Virus record (IMG/VR): IMGVR_UViG_3300021171_000010
Span: 1-64,000 of that record
DNA length: 64,000 nucleotides
Direction: 5' to 3' (one strand)
Origin: a virus
In this document: in pieces, positions 6,134 through 15,690 of the stretch
How positions within the stretch are numbered: the stretch's first letter is position 1
Layout of the letters: each line of letters begins with the position of its first letter
Position numbers and translations under genes: made by a program
The notes under the pieces: model-generated
Told to the model about the DNA's origin: nothing
What the model saw: only the letters and a program-made list of their open reading frames with translations
Database searches by the model: none

Positions 6134-6696
6134 CTTTGAACACCAATATTTTTCCAAAAACGGGGTTCATGTTCGTTGAAAAAGACGGAGCGCGCATTTT
6201 CGGGCAGACCTGGGCCGGTGTTTTCGCTCGCGTAGCCGCTTACCGGCGGCGAAAAGGGCAGCCGGAGGGTGACGTGCCGGGCGAAGTCATCGCGCAGGCC
6301 TGTAGCAGGGAGCCAATTATCTGCAATCATGGCACGAACGCCCCATTGAATCAGCAAGCGGTGCCTTTGAAGACCCGGGTGCTCGCGTGGTTGAATAGTT
6401 TGCGTGCGAATCGGGAAAAACATCCGGTGGAAATTGTGTCGTGGGAAACCGCAAGGGAGCGAACAGAGATTTGTGCGAAGTGTCCGAAGAATCAGGGCCT
6501 AGCGGATGGCTGCGCAAGCTGCCGAGCAGCCCTTAGGGAGCTCCGGGACGACCTTGTGGGCAACCGATTCAAGGACGGCCGGCTGAATGAGTGTGACGTT
6601 CTGGGGGAAGACTTACCAGTATCGGTATATTTGGAGCAGCAGACCGTGGAACACGGTGGTTTGCCGGCAAACTGCTGGCGCCGGAGAAGTCTATGA
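6130..6696 (+). CDS. Hypothetical protein with Cys-rich metal-binding segment
   Basis: 188 residues, coupled on both sides. The N-terminal half (GARIFGQTWAGVFARVAAYRRR) is basic. In the middle, ICAKCPKNQGLADGCASC gives C-x2-C-x10-C-x2-C, a likely Zn site, and more Cys follow (NECDVLG, NCWRR near the C-terminus). Together with the next, smaller zinc-ribbon gene it forms a pair. The arrangement between terminase and portal suggests a role in packaging or head assembly, or a passenger function. No family recognised. Confidence 0.6.
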   Translation: MTLNTNIFPKTGFMFVEKDGARIFGQTWAGVFARVAAYRRRKGQPEGDVPGEVIAQACSREPIICNHGTNAPLNQQAVPLKTRVLAWLNSLRANREKHPVEIVSWETARERTEICAKCPKNQGLADGCASCRAALRELRDDLVGNRFKDGRLNECDVLGEDLPVSVYLEQQTVEHGGLPANCWRRRSL

Positions 6697-6959
6697 GTAT
6701 TTTTCGACGTTTTGGGCATTTTGTGGCCTCGTTTTTTCGCGTGGAATGGTGGAAATGGCGCGGATACGAGATTTTAGCTGACCCGGCGCGCCAGAGAATC
6801 CGTTTTCTCTACTGTCAGCACTGCGAGGCTTATAAAGAGGGCATGTGCACGGCTTGTGGATGCCTTGTGCATGCTAAAATTTCACTGAACAGCGAGGAAT
6901 GCCCGCTAAAGTATTGGCCGCGCGAAAAAGTGAAGAAAAATTCTGATTCACAGAGCTAA
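6693..6959 (+). CDS. Small zinc-ribbon-like protein
   Basis: 88 residues with a basic aromatic N-terminus (FRRFGHFVASFFRVEWWKWRG) and a CQHC-x8-CTACGC cluster, then SEECPLKYWP. The Cys order resembles a short zinc ribbon and resembles the Cys-segment of the preceding gene, so the two may be functionally linked. It overlaps that gene by 4 bases. The function is unknown. Confidence 0.55.
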   Translation: MSIFRRFGHFVASFFRVEWWKWRGYEILADPARQRIRFLYCQHCEAYKEGMCTACGCLVHAKISLNSEECPLKYWPREKVKKNSDSQS

Positions 6960-6981
6960 TTTGTCAACCATTGTGTAGAAT

Positions 6982-9108
6982 ATGCCTCAAGGCAGCACCT
7001 TTGTCGCTAGCGACACCGATTTATCAGGCTCTGGATACCCGAGAAACTATCTTGGGTCTGTAATTCAGTCCCCCAAGCTCGATTCAGCGAACAAACCGAC
7101 GCAGAGGTCTATTAAAGATATCGGGATGGCGCGTGACGTCATCAAAACGGTAGTCATGGCCGGCCGGAATCGCTCCATCGTTAATTCTCGCATTCTGGCG
7201 AAGTATAATGCTGAGCGGCCCTATGATGCATACAAGCTGGAAGCCGAGGGCCTGGGCTGGCGTTCGAATTTTACTACCAAGCCGCTCCCTTCGATGATTG
7301 AAAAGGTGGCGCCCATCTTTTTGTCGGCCGTCAACAACCTCAAGTATTTTACCAACGCTTCACTTGACCCGAAGTGGCCTAACTCAGTGGAGAAGACGGA
7401 AAAATTTCGGAAAGCAATCACTGACACTATTCGCGCCTGGAATGGCTGGCAGACTTTTGTGGAAGACGTCGCGTTCAACAACGCTTTGTTTGGTCACAGC
7501 GTGGTGGCGTGGCTCGACGAGTTTTCTCCGTGGCCGAAACATTTTCAGCAGGATGAAAGTTTCATGGCGGATGGCACCAAGGCAAATCCCAAATGGGCAC
7601 AGATTGCAGTCTTGAAGGAAGTATATTTACCGCATGAACTTTTCGAACAAATCAAAGACCAGGAGTCGGCGAAACTTGCCGGCTGGAATTTAGAGAACAC
7701 GCGAGACGCAATTAACCGCGCTTCGCCGATGCAAGTCAGGGACCGTTTAAACGTAGGAGGCACACTTGAAACTTGGTATCAAAATGCCCTCCGGGAGCTT
7801 ACGATTGGCGCCTCGTATATGGCCGGGGCTTCGATTGTCGTGGTTTACACTCTACTGGCCCGGGAGGTGTCGGGCAAGGTGTCTCACTATCGAGTGGCGG
7901 GTCCCGAGATGCTGGAGATTTTCTCCCGTGATGACCGGTTTGACAGTATGGAGGCTGCGACGGCATTTTTCAGTTTCCAAAAAGGTAATGGCACTCTTCA
8001 CGGCTCCAAAGGCATTGGGCGTGATATTTACGAGTTGGCCGGAATGATTGACCGCACACGCAACGAAGTGGTTGACCGGCTCATCATGTCGGGCAAGACC
8101 ATGTTCCAGGGGGACGTTCGCCGGCTGCATACGTTCAAGATGTCTATCATCGGCAACGCTGTGCTGGTGCCCACGGGCTGGGTTCCGGTGGAGACGAAGG
8201 TAGATGGAAACGTTGATGCCTTTCTCAAGCTGGACGCGTATTTTGGACAACTGGTAAATCAGTTGATTGGTTCCGTGTCCACTCCGCCGGCGGATGTGGG
8301 CGAAGGGATGCGCTCTCCGGCCGCCTGGAATCTTTTGGCTCAGCGCGAGGAGCAAGGTCAGGATGTTCGCATTACGCGCTTCATGGTTCAGTTCTGTGAC
8401 TTCATACAGCAGATGCAGATTAAGCTGTGCGATTCGGATACTATCGAGCCGGCCGCGAAAGTGATGCAAAAGGATTTGCTGCAAATCATGACGCGCGAGG
8501 AGCTCGACGAATTAGCCAATCACCCAGTGGCCGGAACAGTAAAAGATTTGACGCCGATTCAACGGCAGCTTTTGGTGTCTATCGCGGGTGAGAAAAAAGG
8601 AAATCCACTTTACAATCAGCGTCAGCTTGAGCTGGAAGATTTGACTGCGCGCGTGAGCCCGGAATTCGCTGAACGCGTGTTATTGCCTGAGAATGACCCC
8701 ACAGTGACTGCAGAGCAAGACCGTCAACAGCAGCTTGAGATTATGCTGCTTTCGCACGGGCAGCCGGTGCCAGTCTCTCCGCGGGATAATCACCTTATCC
8801 ATTTGAATGTGATGATGCCAGTGCTGGAACAGACTGGCGGGCAGGTGATGCAGGGACAACTTACTACGGATGTTCTGGAAGCGATGATTGCGCACGTGAA
8901 CGACCATTACAACGCCGCGCTTAGCCAAGGCACTCGGCCCAAAGCTTTGGCGCAGGTGAAAGAATTGCTCGACAAGGCCGGCGAGGCTTTGGCTAAACTT
9001 AAGCAGATTGATGCGCAGGCTGCACAGCTATCACAGCAGCATCAGCAATTTATGCAGGGTGGTGCCCCAGCAGCTCCCGGAGCAGCACCAGCACCGCAAC
9101 CACAATAA
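6982..9108 (+). CDS. Portal (head-tail connector) protein
   Basis: 708 residues. Size, place after the terminase and before a scaffold-like gene, and features such as IDRTRNEVVDRLIMSGKT and AAWNLLAQREEQGQDV fit the portal family of podoviruses, whose dodecamer forms the DNA channel. The C-terminus ends in a Gln/Ala/Pro-rich tail (QAAQLSQQHQQFMQGGAPA), common in portal C-termini of T7-like phages. Start ATG 6982 follows a 22-base gap without clear SD. I did not find a diagnostic motif, so identity rests on context and length. Confidence 0.75.
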   Translation: MPQGSTFVASDTDLSGSGYPRNYLGSVIQSPKLDSANKPTQRSIKDIGMARDVIKTVVMAGRNRSIVNSRILAKYNAERPYDAYKLEAEGLGWRSNFTTKPLPSMIEKVAPIFLSAVNNLKYFTNASLDPKWPNSVEKTEKFRKAITDTIRAWNGWQTFVEDVAFNNALFGHSVVAWLDEFSPWPKHFQQDESFMADGTKANPKWAQIAVLKEVYLPHELFEQIKDQESAKLAGWNLENTRDAINRASPMQVRDRLNVGGTLETWYQNALRELTIGASYMAGASIVVVYTLLAREVSGKVSHYRVAGPEMLEIFSRDDRFDSMEAATAFFSFQKGNGTLHGSKGIGRDIYELAGMIDRTRNEVVDRLIMSGKTMFQGDVRRLHTFKMSIIGNAVLVPTGWVPVETKVDGNVDAFLKLDAYFGQLVNQLIGSVSTPPADVGEGMRSPAAWNLLAQREEQGQDVRITRFMVQFCDFIQQMQIKLCDSDTIEPAAKVMQKDLLQIMTREELDELANHPVAGTVKDLTPIQRQLLVSIAGEKKGNPLYNQRQLELEDLTARVSPEFAERVLLPENDPTVTAEQDRQQQLEIMLLSHGQPVPVSPRDNHLIHLNVMMPVLEQTGGQVMQGQLTTDVLEAMIAHVNDHYNAALSQGTRPKALAQVKELLDKAGEALAKLKQIDAQAAQLSQQHQQFMQGGAPAAPGAAPAPQPQ

Positions 9109-9126
9109 ACGAAACCATACTGACCT

Positions 9127-9477
9127 ATGGAAATACAAGCTGGCCCGCTTGATTGGGCCTCGAACGATTACGATAATTGGGCCGCGTTTCTTAACACAGA
9201 AACCGGCAGGCGTTTTCTCCCTCGCCTGCTTGAGTCTGTTCCTCCGCTTATCGAGGGTGGCGACACAAACGCGATTCTGATTCGGACCGGAGTCGTTAGG
9301 GGTTTTCAATTGGCCGTTCAAGAATTAGCGCGTATGGCGCGTAATGATGGACCGCCCCCCAAAGTGGTAGATACACATCCTCCCTTGGAAGATGATAAAG
9401 CCTGGAATGACGGGCAGACCCTTGACCCAAATCCGCCCGCCCGCCCCGTTCTTGAACCTGACTTTTCGAAAGTATAA
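9127..9477 (+). CDS. Hypothetical 116-residue head-module protein
   Basis: Acidic protein starting MEIQAGPLDWASNDYDNWAAF, with a helical middle (FLPRLLESVPPLIEGGDTNAILIRTG, FQLAVQELARMAR) and a Pro-rich disordered tail. It lies between portal and scaffold with an 18-base gap before and 3 bases after. The pattern (short helical protein with a disordered tail ahead of the scaffold) is common in podovirus head operons. No family recognised. Confidence 0.6.
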   Translation: MEIQAGPLDWASNDYDNWAAFLNTETGRRFLPRLLESVPPLIEGGDTNAILIRTGVVRGFQLAVQELARMARNDGPPPKVVDTHPPLEDDKAWNDGQTLDPNPPARPVLEPDFSKV

Positions 9478-9480
9478 TTT

Positions 9481-10866
9481 ATGCCTGACCCTATTATTCA
9501 GCCCAGTCCCATGGACCCTGCAGCCGTGGAAGACCATAATAAACAAATCGCGCAGAAAGTGGCGGCCCAAGACATCATGGGCGCTTCCATGACGCCCGGT
9601 TCGACGGAGCCGGCACAGTCGGCGCTTGATAAACTTTTTCAGGAGAACGAAGCTCGACTGAAAGCGGCAGCGGGTGGGAAAGAGGCACCCGACCCGAACG
9701 CTACCCCCGCTACTCCGAAGACTACGGATGAGCCGGCGCCGAAGCCCGCCGAGCCGGTAGCCGAGCCTAAGGCGGATGAGACTCCTGCCCCAGCAGCGGA
9801 GCCCACACCGGAGCAGAAGCGCGCTGAGGAGCTTTTCAAAGATGCGCCTAAGCTTCCTACCGGCGCTAGTCCGAAGTCGGCCGAGGCCTTCAACCATGTT
9901 AAGGTGGAAGCGGCGAAAAAGATGATGGATTTGGAGAACAAACTTGCTGAGACATCGAAGGCTTTGGAAGAGGAGCGCAAGCGAGCTACCACTCCGACCA
10001 CTGAGCAGCTTGAAAAAGAAAACGAGCTCAAGGAGCTCCGGAACTGGCGCGCCAAGGTGGACGTTCAGTTTGACCCCGCGTTTCGAGAATTCGACAAGCA
10101 GATTTCTGAAGCGAGCGAATTTATTTACGCGCAGCTCAAGGAGTCGCCGGCCATCAATGATGACCACATTAATCTTATTAAGCAATATGGTGGTCCACAT
10201 AAGATTAATCTAACCAAGCTTTTCGAGACCATCAAAGACCCTACGCTGCAGCGCTCGATTGAGAATCAGGTGAATGAGCTGAAGCGGATTGAATACCAGA
10301 AGGGCAAAAAGATTGCTGAGGCAAAAGACAACATCGAGACTTACACGCAGGCGCGCGAGGAGCATTGGAAGAAGCAGGCAACCGCGCACACGATGGAAAC
10401 TCAGAATCAGCTTACCGCGCTTTTCAAAGACAAGTCCATGGAATGGTTTGCTCCAAAGAAGCCGGCTGATAGTGCGACAGCGGAGGAGAAGAAGGCCGCC
10501 GAGGCGCACAATGCTTTCATCTCAGAATTGAATGACCAGATAAAAGCCGCGGCCAATGACGATTCACCACAGATGCGCGCGGTTCTGGTCGCTGGCATGG
10601 CTCAGCTTTTCAATCTGCAGCGGGAGCATGCGAGCCTTAAGGCTCAATTGGAATCGGCCGTTAAAGAGCGTGATGCACTTTCCACTAAAATGGAAAAAAT
10701 CAAGGCCTCTGCCACTACTCGGTTGCGCGAGAGCGCTGCGCCGGGCGAGGGTGTGCGGCAGCCAGCCAAGCCGGCTGTGGGTGTTAAGACGCGCACGGAA
10801 GACGCGGTTGACGCTCTGGCGCGCCAAGTGATGGAAGAGCGCCAAGCTAAGGGATTACCCGTCTGA
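9481..10866 (+). CDS. Scaffolding protein
   Basis: 461 residues, highly charged and helical. The Ala/Pro/Glu-rich region at residues 45-120 (EPAPKPAEPVAEPK and similar) is disordered; the rest is long coiled-coil-forming helix (KMMDLENKLAETSKALEEERKR, EREHASLKAQLESAVKERDAL). It ends with a basic helix (LARQVMEERQAKGLPV), as scaffold C-termini that bind the capsid protein often do. Position after the portal fits. The capsid gene, normally next, is displaced about 5.5 kb downstream by the sugar island. Confidence 0.72.
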   Translation: MPDPIIQPSPMDPAAVEDHNKQIAQKVAAQDIMGASMTPGSTEPAQSALDKLFQENEARLKAAAGGKEAPDPNATPATPKTTDEPAPKPAEPVAEPKADETPAPAAEPTPEQKRAEELFKDAPKLPTGASPKSAEAFNHVKVEAAKKMMDLENKLAETSKALEEERKRATTPTTEQLEKENELKELRNWRAKVDVQFDPAFREFDKQISEASEFIYAQLKESPAINDDHINLIKQYGGPHKINLTKLFETIKDPTLQRSIENQVNELKRIEYQKGKKIAEAKDNIETYTQAREEHWKKQATAHTMETQNQLTALFKDKSMEWFAPKKPADSATAEEKKAAEAHNAFISELNDQIKAAANDDSPQMRAVLVAGMAQLFNLQREHASLKAQLESAVKERDALSTKMEKIKASATTRLRESAAPGEGVRQPAKPAVGVKTRTEDAVDALARQVMEERQAKGLPV

Positions 10867-10871
10867 TTTAT

Positions 10872-11771
10872 ATGTCACTCGTTCCATCTGACCATGGTGC
10901 GGGAATCAATACGAAGCCGACCTTTCCGGCGACTTCGGTGATTCAATATGACAAGAAGGTGCTGGTTGCGCTTCCTTGGCAGAAATCCGTTAATCCTATC
11001 ACGTCTTTTTGCGTGTCCCAGCTAATGGACCGCCGGCGAACAGCGGCAATGATTTCCTTCGGTGATGCTTTTGTGGCGCACACCAGGAACTCCTGCGCCG
11101 ATGTTTTTCTTGAATCCCCGTGCGAGTGGATGCTGATGATTGATGACGACATGATTTTGCCTTTCGGTGACCCCGGATGGTTTCGCACATACACGGGCTT
11201 TCAATTCGCTGAAAAATTCATGTCTTTGAATGCGATTGACCGGCTGATGAGTCACAAGAAAACCGTGGTGGGTGCTTTGTATTTCGGGCGTCATCCGGCG
11301 GCGCCGGCAGTCTTCAATGAAGGGCAAGCAGATAGCGCGGTGTCTGTTTATTGTCGGCGCGGCCCGCACGATGAAATTCGCGCTACTAAGTGGGTAGGAA
11401 CTGGCTGTTTGTTGGTGCATCGCTCAGTGTTCGAAGCTATTGAAAGAAAGTTTCCCAGGTTGGCTAGGAATGGAAAACGGGGAGGAAATTGGTTTACGTC
11501 TACTGAAGCCAGTGTAGTGTCTAAGCTTGAACAGATTCGCAGTGAGCTTCAGCAGGGGCCTTTGGATGGGACCAAAGCGTATAAAGCTTTGGAGGGCGTC
11601 ACGGCGGCACTAGCCCTTGCAGAGCACGAGAACATGCTTGGGTTTGGTGAAGACGTCTCATTTTGTATGCGGGCAGCCGCGGTCGGGCACCCAGCGCACG
11701 TGGACCTGGGTTTGATTTGCGGCCACATTGGGCACGCCGTCTACGGGCCGCACAACACCGGTTTGCGATGA
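10872..11771 (+). CDS. Putative glycosyltransferase (GT-A-like)
   Basis: 299 residues. MLMIDDDMILP at about residue 90 is a DxD-type metal and nucleotide-sugar site. The segments VGALYFGRHP, WVGTGCLLVHRSVFEAI and GFGEDVSFCMRAAAVGHPAHVDLGL with its final GHIGH form the acceptor half seen in family-2-like phage glycosyltransferases. It stands first in a five-gene sugar cluster placed between scaffold and capsid. It probably transfers a sugar to DNA, virion protein or host glycan; which cannot be told. Stop overlaps the next ATG (ATGA). Confidence 0.7.
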   Translation: MSLVPSDHGAGINTKPTFPATSVIQYDKKVLVALPWQKSVNPITSFCVSQLMDRRRTAAMISFGDAFVAHTRNSCADVFLESPCEWMLMIDDDMILPFGDPGWFRTYTGFQFAEKFMSLNAIDRLMSHKKTVVGALYFGRHPAAPAVFNEGQADSAVSVYCRRGPHDEIRATKWVGTGCLLVHRSVFEAIERKFPRLARNGKRGGNWFTSTEASVVSKLEQIRSELQQGPLDGTKAYKALEGVTAALALAEHENMLGFGEDVSFCMRAAAVGHPAHVDLGLICGHIGHAVYGPHNTGLR

Positions 11772-12502
11772 GTCCCAAAATCCTAATATGCTTGGAGTTT
11801 TGGGAGGGCGACAAAGCCCAATCGATGCAGCTCGCGCGATTCATCGCCGACCTTCAGCCCGGGCGCTGTGATTCTGCCGATTTTCTTTTCGTGTCACGTT
11901 TTGACTGTTCGCAGGATGCGGAAACAATTAAATATGTTGCTCGAAAGTTCAACGTGCACCACTACCGCAGTCCGAAGTCTGGCACGGGTTGGCCTCATGG
12001 TTGCAATGAATTGTGGTTCGGTGCCATGGAGTGGATTTATCACATGATAGAGGCTAAGAAAGTGCCTCAATATAAGGCCATTTTTACAATCGAGGGAGAC
12101 GGGCTTCCTCTGCAGTCAAACTGGATTGTGGACTTCTCTCGTAAGTGGGATGAACTAAATGCTATAAAGCCTGTTTATGTAGCAGGCGCTATATTGAATC
12201 CCGGCGAAGACGGGGAGCACGTGAACGGCCAAGCGTTCTTCTCTGGTGACCTTCGATTTTTATTTTGGATTGTTAAACGAATTAACGGAGCTCCTTCGAA
12301 TTGCGGCTGGGATTATTGGTTGCGGAAGGATTTTGCCCGATGGGGGCAGGCGCAGATGCCCGGGCTTCGTTGCTACTGGGGCACTAAGACTTTCTCACAG
12401 GAGCAGTATGAGCAGGAGCAACGAGATGGCACCGTGTGGCTGCACGGAGTTAAAGACAATTCACTATACTCAATGAGCCGAAAGAAACTCTTGAACGTAT
12501 GA
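11768..12502 (+). CDS. Putative glycosyltransferase-like protein
   Basis: 244 residues from ATG 11768, which overlaps the preceding stop (ATGA); the frame is open further upstream but only inside the previous gene. ICLEFWEGDKAQSMQLARFIADL resembles the N-terminal nucleotide-sugar fold, and AIFTIEGDGLPL and GQAFFSGDLRF offer acidic loops. The end (MPGLRCYWGTKTF, WLHGVKDNSLYSM) ends in a His/Asp context typical of acceptor loops. Membership in the glycosyltransferases is inferred from the pattern and the neighbours. Confidence 0.5.
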   Translation: MSPKILICLEFWEGDKAQSMQLARFIADLQPGRCDSADFLFVSRFDCSQDAETIKYVARKFNVHHYRSPKSGTGWPHGCNELWFGAMEWIYHMIEAKKVPQYKAIFTIEGDGLPLQSNWIVDFSRKWDELNAIKPVYVAGAILNPGEDGEHVNGQAFFSGDLRFLFWIVKRINGAPSNCGWDYWLRKDFARWGQAQMPGLRCYWGTKTFSQEQYEQEQRDGTVWLHGVKDNSLYSMSRKKLLNV

Positions 12503-13434
12503 TGGACCGAAATCGAAAAGTTTACGTGGCCGGACATCGTGGTCTCGCGGGCCGCGCAATTCTTCGGGAGCTAAATACCTTAGGATTTGAAAACGTGTTG
12601 ACGATTCCGCACAATTTATTGGACCTACGAAATCAGAAGGAAGTTTTTTCGATGTTCAAGCATGAGCGCCCCGATTACGTTTTTCTGTGTGCAGCTAAGG
12701 TGGGTGGAATTGTGGCGCATCTCAATTCGCCTGTTGATTTTTTGGTGGACAATCTGGCCATCCAAACGAACGTTATGCAGGCGGCTAAGCAATGCGGCGT
12801 GGAAAAGCTTTTATTCTTGGGGTCTGCGTGCGCGTATCCGAAGTTTGCGCCTAATCCAATCAAGGAAGAGTATCTACTTACCGGCGAACTTGAGCCTTCA
12901 AACCGGGGGTATGCTCTGGCGAAGATTGCGGGCATTGAAGCGTGCAAGGCATATCGAAGGCAATACAATTGTGATTTTATCGCGTGTATGCCAACTAACT
13001 TCTATGGGCCGGGCGACAACTATCATGCAGAAAATTCGCACGTTATTCCTGGCATGATACGCAAACTGCACGAAGCCAAAAAAGCAGGCGTCTGCAAAGC
13101 TGTATTGTGGGGGACCGGATTCCCGGTTCGTGAATTTATCTATTCCGACGACTTGGCCCGCGCGTGTATTTTTCTCATGAATAATTACAGCAGCGGGGAG
13201 CTTATAAATTTAGGTTCCGGGGAGAATGTGACCTTGCGCGAATTGGCGCGTCTGGTAGCGGCCGCGGTGAATTACCAGGGCGATGTTATCTGGGATACGG
13301 AGAAACCGGACGGAACCCCCGAGCGAAGGCTAGATAATTCCAAGCTTTTTGAAATGGGCTGGCTGCCGACTGTTGGACTGGGCTATGGTTTGCTAGAAGC
13401 CTACAAAGATTTTTTATGCCGAGAGCACTTATAA
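12499..13434 (+). CDS. fcl: GDP-L-fucose synthase
   Basis: 311 residues, extended short-chain dehydrogenase fold. The Rossmann motif [10 protein letters not shown] is at residues 12-21. LGSACAYP gives the catalytic Ser and [16 protein letters not shown] the YxxxK pair. NFYGPGDNY and [13 protein letters not shown]-type segments (here [14 protein letters not shown]) match the WcaG/Fcl family. It converts GDP-4-keto-6-deoxy-D-mannose to GDP-L-fucose by epimerisation and NADPH reduction. The next gene makes its substrate; the two overlap by 19 bases. Starts ATG 12499 or ATG 12502 are both possible. Confidence 0.93.
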   Translation: MMDRNRKVYVAGHRGLAGRAILRELNTLGFENVLTIPHNLLDLRNQKEVFSMFKHERPDYVFLCAAKVGGIVAHLNSPVDFLVDNLAIQTNVMQAAKQCGVEKLLFLGSACAYPKFAPNPIKEEYLLTGELEPSNRGYALAKIAGIEACKAYRRQYNCDFIACMPTNFYGPGDNYHAENSHVIPGMIRKLHEAKKAGVCKAVLWGTGFPVREFIYSDDLARACIFLMNNYSSGELINLGSGENVTLRELARLVAAAVNYQGDVIWDTEKPDGTPERRLDNSKLFEMGWLPTVGLGYGLLEAYKDFLCREHL

Positions 13435-14366
13435 CTGGAATAACCGGGCAGGATGGTAGCCATCTTGCTGAATTGCTGTTGTCAAAAGGCTATGAGGTGC
13501 ATGGCATCATGCGCCGGGCTAGCACCTTCAACACGGCGCGTATCGACCACATATGGGATAAACTGTATATTCACCATGGTGACCTAACGGATTCGGGCAA
13601 TCTCTCGCGCATCGTTCACACAGTGGCGCCGGATGAGGTTTACAACTTGGGTGCGCAGTCGCACGTGAAGGTGTCCTTTGATGTTCCGGAATATTCTATG
13701 GAAGCGACCGGCGGCGGCTCGCTTCGATTGCTGGAAGCGGTGAAGGAATTCGCTCCTGGCGCTCGGTTTTATCAAGCGAGCTCGTCCGAGATGTTCGGCT
13801 CTTCGCCCCCGCCTCAGAATGAGTCCACCCCGTTTCATCCACGCAGCCCTTACGGATGCGCAAAGGTTTTCGCCTACTGGACCGCGGTAAATTATCGAGA
13901 AGCTTACAAAATGCATGTGAGCAACGGGATTTTATTCAACCACGAGGGACCGCGCCGCGGAGAGACTTTTGTTACGCGAAAAATTACCCGGGCTGTGGCT
14001 CGAATAAGGAAGGGGCTGCAGAAAGAGCTGGTGCTTGGTAATCTTAATGCTCTTCGTGATTGGGGGTATGCCGGCGACTTTGTGGAGGCTATGTGGTTAA
14101 TGGTGCAGAAATCTTGGGCTGATGATTACGTTATTGCTACGGGCGAGATGCATACGGTGAAGGAATTTATTGAGCTCGCTTTCGATTATGTGGGCCTTCC
14201 CTGGGAGCCTTACGTGAAGACGGACCCTAAATATTTTCGTCCCTCTGAGGTGGATGCGCTGCAGGGCGATGCGACGAAAGCGTTTAAACAGCTCGGGTGG
14301 AAACCTAAAACTTCGTTTGCTGACCTTGTGGCGATGATGGTTGAGAACGACCTAAAGATAGTATGA
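13416..14366 (+). CDS. gmd: GDP-mannose 4,6-dehydratase
   Basis: 316 residues. [18 protein letters not shown] is the NAD(P)-binding Gly motif near the N-terminus. [10 protein letters not shown] and [12 protein letters not shown] carry the catalytic Ser/Glu and the Tyr-x3-Lys. [19 protein letters not shown] and [13 protein letters not shown] are hallmarks of Gmd. It converts GDP-D-mannose to GDP-4-keto-6-deoxymannose, the substrate of the upstream Fcl. GDP-mannose itself must come from the host, as no mannose genes are seen. Start overlaps the end of fcl by 19 bases and its stop overlaps the next gene (ATGA). Confidence 0.95.
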   Translation: MPRALITGITGQDGSHLAELLLSKGYEVHGIMRRASTFNTARIDHIWDKLYIHHGDLTDSGNLSRIVHTVAPDEVYNLGAQSHVKVSFDVPEYSMEATGGGSLRLLEAVKEFAPGARFYQASSSEMFGSSPPPQNESTPFHPRSPYGCAKVFAYWTAVNYREAYKMHVSNGILFNHEGPRRGETFVTRKITRAVARIRKGLQKELVLGNLNALRDWGYAGDFVEAMWLMVQKSWADDYVIATGEMHTVKEFIELAFDYVGLPWEPYVKTDPKYFRPSEVDALQGDATKAFKQLGWKPKTSFADLVAMMVENDLKIV

Positions 14367-15094
14367 ACAATAATACGATGGTTGTAGTTTGTGGATACGC
14401 GGGGGACGCGCATCAGATTCGAAATTTGATGCCTTATTATTTACACCATCGTTGTCCTGTCCTCATTTTGTCCCCTTCAGATTCTCCCATCACGCCCCAG
14501 CAGCTTCCTATCCGTAGAGAGCTTGGGTTTTTGACTGGGGGTAAGCGTGCATACACCGGCCAAGAATCTCTTGACCGTCAGATTGAGCACATGCGATTGA
14601 TGCTACGGTGCCCGGCTGAGTATAAATTTTTTCTCGCTCATGATTCGGATTCTGTTGTGTTGAGCCAAGAGCTTCCTAGCTATATCTACAATGAGCCCGA
14701 TGTTCTGTGGTCAAATGAAGTCAGCGATGCGATGCATGACCCTCACCGACCGGCGGATTATTCATATCCGCATCTTGCTTTTCAGCCGCCATATTTTATG
14801 TCGCGAGGGGTCATTGAGCGTTTGTTAAGCGTAGCGCCGGCGGTGAAAGCGGACCCGCACACGCCCTTTATCGATTGGGCAATGATGGCCTGGGCCGTTA
14901 AGGCGGGGATTCCACACAAGAATTTTATTGAGGGCGCCAGTTGTCCCACTACTCCTGGCTATGGTATTGACACGATGAAAGAACTTGTTGAAAGGCATGG
15001 GCGGTATTTCGTCCATTCGGTGAAAACCCCCGAGGCGTTGAAGACATTGGTGTGGGCTCGCGTAGCTTTTAAGAATCGTTTTAGGAAGGGTTGA
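14363..15094 (+). CDS. Putative glycosyltransferase-like protein, end of the sugar cluster
   Basis: 243 residues. [37 protein letters not shown] begins like a nucleotide-sugar fold, [13 protein letters not shown] holds a DxD, and the end has [18 protein letters not shown] and a GIDTMKEL acceptor-type helix. It overlaps gmd by ATGA, so all five sugar genes are one translationally coupled unit. It is a likely fucosyl- or other sugar transferase by context only. Confidence 0.55.
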   Translation: MNNNTMVVVCGYAGDAHQIRNLMPYYLHHRCPVLILSPSDSPITPQQLPIRRELGFLTGGKRAYTGQESLDRQIEHMRLMLRCPAEYKFFLAHDSDSVVLSQELPSYIYNEPDVLWSNEVSDAMHDPHRPADYSYPHLAFQPPYFMSRGVIERLLSVAPAVKADPHTPFIDWAMMAWAVKAGIPHKNFIEGASCPTTPGYGIDTMKELVERHGRYFVHSVKTPEALKTLVWARVAFKNRFRKG

Positions 15095-15132
15095 GTGTCT
15101 ACTTTAGAATACACACTATTATCTCAGCTATG

Positions 15133-15146
15133 GGGGGATATCCCCC
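15133..15146. repeat. Perfect GC palindrome in the gap before the decoration-like genes
   Basis: GGGGG-ATAT-CCCCC, a 14-base perfect palindrome in the 92-base gap between the sugar cluster and the next gene. It could be a transcript-end hairpin (no T-run follows) or a protein site. A short tract with a CTGTTAA loop follows at about 15175, discussed under rejected items. Confidence 0.5.
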
Positions 15147-15186
15147 GGGGCCGCAGTTGCAGGCAGCGCAGGACTGTTAATCCAGC

Positions 15187-15687
15187 ATGCAAGTATCTGG
15201 CAATAGTGGAATTAGAGCAGGGAAGTTCTCCACTTCCCTTAAGATAGTCCCACCCATAACCACGGCAAATTATTCGGCGGGCCAGAGCCTGGGAGGGCTC
15301 ATAACATTGTCCAATGCTGTTAGAATAGCGGGCCAAGGTTCCACGCTGTCCAGTATTACGGTGGCGGACAACTCTAGGCAGAATGCCGCTTTTTCTATTG
15401 TGCTATTTGATGCTAAGCCCACTACAGCCACAATCACAGACCACGTAGCTTTTTCGTTTGGGGCAACAGATATTGCCAAAGCTGCCGCACTTTTTCCTAT
15501 TACATCACAAGAATATGTGAATATAGATTCGGGGTCATCAATCGCGACCGTCCCGGGAATTAATGTTTACATAAAGAATAATGAGAATACTTTATTCTTA
15601 TATGCAGCGCTCGTGGTAGCTGCTGGAGGCCCGCACTATACTTCAGTTTCTTCACTACAATTCATATTCGCGTTTTCCCAGGATTAA
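15187..15687 (+). CDS. Decoration-like virion protein, family copy 1
   Basis: 166 residues. It shares the scheme of the next gene and of the C-terminal half of the gene at 17764: an L-G-G-L-x-T-L-x-N-A stretch (GGLITLSNAV), then DNSRQNAAFSIVLFDAKP, DHVAFSFGATDI, TALVAAG and a final LQFIFAFSQD. It is a beta-rich, roughly 140-residue domain duplicated around the capsid gene. The most likely role is head decoration or an outer capsid/neck protein, inferred from position; no known fold was recognised. Confidence 0.6.
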   Translation: MQVSGNSGIRAGKFSTSLKIVPPITTANYSAGQSLGGLITLSNAVRIAGQGSTLSSITVADNSRQNAAFSIVLFDAKPTTATITDHVAFSFGATDIAKAAALFPITSQEYVNIDSGSSIATVPGINVYIKNNENTLFLYAALVVAAGGPHYTSVSSLQFIFAFSQD

Positions 15688-15690
15688 TCA

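Noticed and set aside
9325-10200. 291-codon reverse frame opposite the scaffold gene
   Set aside because: Arg/Leu-rich mirror of the Glu/Ala/Lys-rich scaffold; typical antisense shadow.
15100-15200. tRNA-Asn-like tract: CAGGA-CTGTTAA-TCCAG arm preceded by a D-arm-like GCAGTTGCAGGCAGCG
   Set aside because: No T-arm, no acceptor pairing and no CCA follow, and a coding ATG starts at 15187 inside the supposed 3' half.
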